From: Arthrobacter sp. zg-Y820
Lineage (GTDB): Bacteria > Actinomycetota > Actinomycetes > Actinomycetales > Micrococcaceae
DNA length: 64,000 bases
Direction of reading: 5' to 3'
Assembly (NCBI RefSeq): GCF_030142155.1
Contig: NZ_CP126247.1
Span: 2,976,001-3,040,000 of the forward strand
The translations under genes and the position numbers were made by a program. Positions 60,161-64,000 of the stretch are shown piece after piece (position 1 is the first letter of the stretch; each line of letters opens with the position of its first letter). The notes below the pieces were generated by a model. That model saw nothing but the letters and a program-made list of their open reading frames with translations, did not search any database and had not been told where the DNA came from.

Positions 60161-62346
60161 CCGTCCACCTCGTTGCTGTGGGCCTTGGACCCCGCCAATG
60201 CTGCGAGGGACGCGGCCACTGAGTGGTCGTGCTCCTCTTCCTCCTCATGGGCGCGCAGCACCACCATGGACTTGGCGGCGACGGTGAACTGGCCGTCGGC
60301 GGGAATCGGGGCCGAGTCGGCGTACTCCCCCGCCGTGTCGATGACCTCGTCCCACATAGGTGCGTATTCCTTGGCGGGGACCGTCACTTTGACGTCCTCG
60401 TCATGGGCGTTGAAGTACAGCAGGAAGTTCAGGTCAGTGATCCGCTGTCCGCGGGCGTCCTTGCCGGAAATGCCCTGCCCGTTGAGGAACACGCCCAGGG
60501 ACCGGCTGACCGGGGTGTCCCAGTCGTCCGGGGACATGGGCGTGCCGTCCTCGGTGAGCCAGACGATGTCCGGCAGCGCCTCGCCCTCGCCGCGGCGCAC
60601 GGGCCGGCCGTCGAAGAAGCGGCGGCGGCGGAACGTGGGATGTTCGGCCCGCAGCGTGTTGACGGCTGCGGTGAATTCCATCAGCGGCGTGTCCATCGTC
60701 TCCCAGTTGATCCAGCTCAACTCGGAGTCCTGCGCATAGGTGTTGTTGTTGCCCTGCTGGGTGCGTCCCAGTTCGTCGCCGTGGGCAATCATGGGCACGC
60801 CCTGCGAGAGCAGCAGGGTGGCCAGGAAATTCCGCTGCTGGCGCGCGCGCAGCGAGAGCACCGCCGGATCGTCGGTGGGGCCCTCAGCGCCGCAGTTCCA
60901 GGACCGGTTGTGGGATTCGCCGTCGTTGTTGTCTTCGCCGTTGGCTTCGTTGTGCTTCTCGTTGTAGGACACCAGGTCATGCAGCGTGAAACCGTCGTGG
61001 GCGGTGACGAAGTTGATCGAGGCCACCGGGCGGCGGGCCGAGGACTCATACAGGTCAGCGGAACCGGTGATGCGGGAAGCGAACTCCCCCAGGGTGGACG
61101 GCTCTCCGCGCCAGAAGTCGCGCACGGTGTCGCGGTACTTGCCGTTCCATTCGGTCCACTGCGGCGGGAAGTTGCCCACCTGGTAACCGCCGGGGCCAAT
61201 GTCCCAGGGCTCGGCAATCAGCTTCACCTGGGAAACCACGGGATCCTGCTGGACCAGTTCGAAGAAGGTGGAGAGCTTGTCGACGTCGTAGAACTCACGT
61301 GCCAGCGTGGAGGCCAGGTCGAAGCGGAAACCGTCCACGTGCATCTCGGTGACCCAGTAGCGCAGGGAATCCATGAGCAGCTGCAGTGAATGCGGGTTGC
61401 CCACGTTCAGGGAGTTGCCGGTGCCGGTGTAGTCCATGTAGTACCGCTTGTCGTCATCCATCAGCCGGTAGTAGGCCTGGTTGTCGATGCCGCGGAAGGA
61501 CAGCGTGGGGCCCAAGTGGTTGCCCTCGGCCGTGTGGTTGTAGACGACGTCCAGGATCACTTCAATGCCGGCCAGGTGCAGTGCGCGCACCATCGCCTTG
61601 AACTCCTGGACCTGCTGGCCCGCATCGCCGGTGGCGCTGTAGGTGTTCTGCGGGGCGAAGAAGCCGATGGTGTTGTAGCCCCAGTAGTTGGACAGGCCCT
61701 TCTCCTGCAGCGTGGAGTCGTTGACGAACTGGTGCACGGGCATCAGCTCAATGGCTGTGACGCCCAGCTTCTGCAGGTGTGCGATGACCGAAGGGTGCGC
61801 GACGCCGGCATAGGTGCCGCGCTGTTCCTCGGGGACGTCGGGATGCAGCTCCGTGAGGCCCTTGACGTGGGCCTCGTAAATCACCGAGCGGTGGTACGGA
61901 ATCTTGGGCTTGCGGTCGCCGTCCCAGTCGAAGAACGGGTTGATGACAACACCCATCATCATGTGCGGGGCGGAGTCCTCGTCATTGCGTGAGTTCTCGT
62001 CGCCGAAGTTGTAGCCGAACAGCGCCTGGTCCCAGTCGATCTCGCCGGAGACCGCCTTGGCATAGGGGTCCAGCAGCAGCTTGTTGGGGTTGCAGCGGTT
62101 GCCGTGTTCGGTGTCGGACGGGCCGTCAACCCGGTATCCGTATTTCTGCCCGGGCAGAACCTGGGGCAGGTAGCAGTGCCACACATAGCCGTCCACCTCG
62201 GTCAGGCGCACACACTCTTCGTTGCCCTCGTCGTCGAACAGGCACAGCGTGACAGAGTCGGCAACCTCGCTGTAGAGCGCAAAGTTAGTGCCGTTTCCGT
62301 CGTAGGTCGCGCCCAGCGGATAAGCTTCTCCCGGCCAAACTTCCAT
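60157..62346 (-). CDS. glgX: glycogen debranching enzyme GlgX
   Basis: The 729-aa isoamylase-type GH13 enzyme cuts alpha-1,6 branches to feed TreY. It has a CBM48 head (about 1-130), V-V-Y-N-H-T-A-E-G (about 266), D-G-F-R-F-D-L-A (about 335, nucleophile), A-E-P-W-D (about 371, acid) and V-T-A-H-D-G-F (about 441). An acidic/His tail (E-E-E-E-E-H-D-H) covers about 702-710. ATG is preceded by CAGGAG seven bases upstream. First gene of the glgX-treY-treZ operon. Confidence 0.95.
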   Translation of the reverse strand: MEVWPGEAYPLGATYDGNGTNFALYSEVADSVTLCLFDDEGNEECVRLTEVDGYVWHCYLPQVLPGQKYGYRVDGPSDTEHGNRCNPNKLLLDPYAKAVSGEIDWDQALFGYNFGDENSRNDEDSAPHMMMGVVINPFFDWDGDRKPKIPYHRSVIYEAHVKGLTELHPDVPEEQRGTYAGVAHPSVIAHLQKLGVTAIELMPVHQFVNDSTLQEKGLSNYWGYNTIGFFAPQNTYSATGDAGQQVQEFKAMVRALHLAGIEVILDVVYNHTAEGNHLGPTLSFRGIDNQAYYRLMDDDKRYYMDYTGTGNSLNVGNPHSLQLLMDSLRYWVTEMHVDGFRFDLASTLAREFYDVDKLSTFFELVQQDPVVSQVKLIAEPWDIGPGGYQVGNFPPQWTEWNGKYRDTVRDFWRGEPSTLGEFASRITGSADLYESSARRPVASINFVTAHDGFTLHDLVSYNEKHNEANGEDNNDGESHNRSWNCGAEGPTDDPAVLSLRARQQRNFLATLLLSQGVPMIAHGDELGRTQQGNNNTYAQDSELSWINWETMDTPLMEFTAAVNTLRAEHPTFRRRRFFDGRPVRRGEGEALPDIVWLTEDGTPMSPDDWDTPVSRSLGVFLNGQGISGKDARGQRITDLNFLLYFNAHDEDVKVTVPAKEYAPMWDEVIDTAGEYADSAPIPADGQFTVAAKSMVVLRAHEEEEEHDHSVAASLAALAGSKAHSNEVDG

Positions 62347-62423
62347 GTAAAGCTCCTGACTAGTTCAATAACAACAAGTACATAGTATGTCTACTTACTT
62401 TTTACCTCAGACTTGGCCCAGCA

Positions 62424-64000
62424 TTAAACAGCCCGCTTTACTACCCTCCGCGGGCGGCCCCGGACCGGAGTGCCCAAACCTGCCGGCTGAGCGGGGGAAA
62501 GGTCCCCGATCACGGTTCGGACGGCGGCCGGCAGGGCTGAGGGTGCCACCGGCCCGGACGCGGCGGCGAGGGTTCCCGCCCGGCCGTGAATGCTCGCGGC
62601 AGCAGCGGCAAGAGCCGCATAATGCCCCGGCGGGGGCCGTTCGTCGGCCCGGCCCGCGCGGTCCGTCGCGAGCAGCGCCCCCAGGATGCCGGAGAGGGTG
62701 TCGCCGCTGCCGGCTGCCGCCAGCCACGGTGTCGCTTCGGCTTGGCTGAAGGTCTCACCGGTGGGGGCTGCAGTGATCGTGGCCCAGCCCTTGAGCAGGA
62801 CGGTGGCCCCCGTCAGTTCGGCGGCGCGCCGGGCGGAGCGAAGCGGATCCGCCTCCACCTGCTTCCGGGGAACGGGCTCCCCAAGCCTGGTGAGGAGGGC
62901 GGTGAGTTCGCCGGCGTGCGGGGTCAGGATCACCTGCGGTCCGAGGCCCGGCTCCGCCCAGGCCACGGCATCGGCGTCGACGACGGCGGGAAGCCCTGAC
63001 GCCATGGCGTCCAGGGCGCGCCGGCGCTGGTCTTCATCGGCTCCGGCTCCCGGTCCGGCGAGCCAGGCCTGGACATGGGTGTCCGGGACGCTGCCGGTGC
63101 CGCAGACGGCTTCGGGATGAACGGCGTTGATGAGGCGGCCGACCGGTTCCGGCCCCAAGTAGCGGATCATGCCGACGCCGGCGGCCAGTGCTGCTCCGGT
63201 GGCCAGGACAGCGGCGCCGGGATAGGTGGCGGAGCCGGCAGCGATGCCCAACACGCCACGGGTGTACTTGTGATCGGTTTTCCGGGGGGCGGACAGCAGA
63301 CCGGCCAGGTCGGCCGGTTCCAGCCGCAGCAGTTCCGGGGCGGCAAAGGCCGCCAGCCCGATGTCCACGTACTCGATCCGGCCGGCCGCAACCGCGCCGG
63401 GACCGGCCATCAGGCCGGTCTTGACGGCCCCGAAGGTGACTGTCAGGTCCGCGGCAAGGTGCTCGCCGTCGGCTTCCCCGGTGTCCGCGTCCACGCCGCT
63501 GGGCAGGTCGCAGGCGATGATCAGCGGCGGTTTCGGGCCGGTGCCCGGGTCCGGGAGTTTCCGGGCCAGTTCGGCAGCCGGTCCGCGCAGCCCGCCCCTG
63601 CCGCCGGTTCCCAGGATGCCGTCGATGACCAGGTCTGCTGCCGCACAGATCCCTGCGGCCTCCTCGACGCCGGCGGAGAGGGCGAGCACGCGGCCGCCCT
63701 GCCGCCGGAATTCGGCCAGGGCTTCCGGATGTGCCGTCGGAGCCGTGAGGACCGCTGTGGTCCCGGCGCCGCGGCGGGCCAGCCGGGCTCCGGCGTACAG
63801 GGCGTCGCCGCCGTTGTTGCCGGCGCCGGCCAGCACGCACACGCGTGTTCCGTAGACGGACCCGCAGCGGTCCAGCAACTCGCGGACGGCGGCGGCGTAC
63901 AATCCGTACGCTGCCCGCTGCATCAGTTCCGGGCCGAAGCCGGCGGCGAGCAAGGGTTGTTCCGCGGCCCGCACAGCGGTGCCGGAGTACGCACGAATCA
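62424..64000 (-). CDS. nnr: bifunctional NAD(P)H-hydrate epimerase/dehydratase (5' end at window edge)
   Basis: The protein is at least 525 aa and repairs hydrated NAD(P)H. The N-terminal epimerase (YjeF) domain has G-A-G-N-N-G-G-D-A (about 60); the C-terminal ADP-dependent dehydratase domain has T-P-H-A-G-E (about 382) and A-A-G-S-G-D-T-L-S-G (about 455). The protein begins I-R-A-Y-S-G-T-A-V-R-A-A-E-Q; the start codon is xTG with its first base just outside the window (64001), so only one base is missing. The dehydratase motif is complete. It is upstream of glgX on the same strand. Confidence 0.93.
   Translation of the reverse strand, partial: IRAYSGTAVRAAEQPLLAAGFGPELMQRAAYGLYAAAVRELLDRCGSVYGTRVCVLAGAGNNGGDALYAGARLARRGAGTTAVLTAPTAHPEALAEFRRQGGRVLALSAGVEEAAGICAAADLVIDGILGTGGRGGLRGPAAELARKLPDPGTGPKPPLIIACDLPSGVDADTGEADGEHLAADLTVTFGAVKTGLMAGPGAVAAGRIEYVDIGLAAFAAPELLRLEPADLAGLLSAPRKTDHKYTRGVLGIAAGSATYPGAAVLATGAALAAGVGMIRYLGPEPVGRLINAVHPEAVCGTGSVPDTHVQAWLAGPGAGADEDQRRRALDAMASGLPAVVDADAVAWAEPGLGPQVILTPHAGELTALLTRLGEPVPRKQVEADPLRSARRAAELTGATVLLKGWATITAAPTGETFSQAEATPWLAAAGSGDTLSGILGALLATDRAGRADERPPPGHYAALAAAAASIHGRAGTLAAASGPVAPSALPAAVRTVIGDLSPAQPAGLGTPVRGRPRRVVKRAV

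Overview
This is a GC-rich chromosomal segment from an actinobacterium, most likely a member of the Micrococcaceae close to Arthrobacter. The evidence is gene content and order: a SepX-like divisome protein beside rimJ, galU, 5-FTHF cyclo-ligase and an FmdB zinc ribbon (the order known from Mycobacterium and Streptomyces), tandem guaB3-guaB, CIRCE-controlled groES-groEL with a His-rich GroEL tail, a treZ-treY-glgX cluster, a DUF222/HNH endonuclease, frequent GTG/TTG starts and many 4-base ATGA overlaps. No rRNA, tRNA, CRISPR array or intact insertion sequence was recognised. LEFT, ACCESSORY (1-5.9 kb): a partial CrtA-like monooxygenase, then a three-gene polymorphic toxin locus (WXG-like partner, 579-aa toxin with a PD-(D/E)xK nuclease tip of Tox-REase-5 type, and a probable Imm52-like immunity protein). 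Next come a very short lipoprotein that looks like a protease leader remnant and a gene-poor stretch. A second, displaced copy of the last codons of ychF, followed by its own terminator, lies about 1.07 kb from the intact ychF end. The two copies bracket one orphan lipoprotein gene, so this looks like the footprint of an element that entered the 3' end of ychF. HOUSEKEEPING (5.9-25 kb): ychF, ispH, xseA-xseB, an AlaA-like aminotransferase, a complete OpuC-type compatible-solute ABC transporter, a NUDIX/BadF-type kinase pair, a divergent MFS/Lrp pair, a phosphotransferase, sepX-rimJ-galU (with no glp/moeA gene between them), fau, fmdB and a SAF-domain protein. MIDDLE (25-40 kb): a 1301-aa DUF4011-SF1 helicase-Vsr protein with altered ATPase motifs, translationally coupled to an 87-aa protein; guaA; DUF3817 and SURF1 membrane proteins; glpD with a stand-alone PTS EIIA; guaB3 and guaB; groEL and groES behind two CIRCE operators. 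IRON (40-44 kb): a YclQNOP-like catecholate-siderophore ABC importer behind an IdeR/DtxR-like iron box. RIGHT (44-64 kb): a PatB/MalY-type lyase, a THUMP-like methyltransferase, a shikimate dehydrogenase homologue, a YbdK-type carboxylate-amine ligase, the HNH endonuclease, the tightly overlapping alr-tsaE-tsaB-rimI-tsaD cluster (cell-wall D-Ala plus the tRNA t6A pathway), an aldo/keto reductase, the glgX-treY-treZ trehalose operon and nnr, whose start codon lacks only its first base at the window edge. How the parts work together: purine synthesis, trehalose plus OpuC (osmotic and starvation protection) and t6A tRNA modification are core metabolism. The toxin-immunity locus and the helicase-nuclease are the likely conflict or defence modules.
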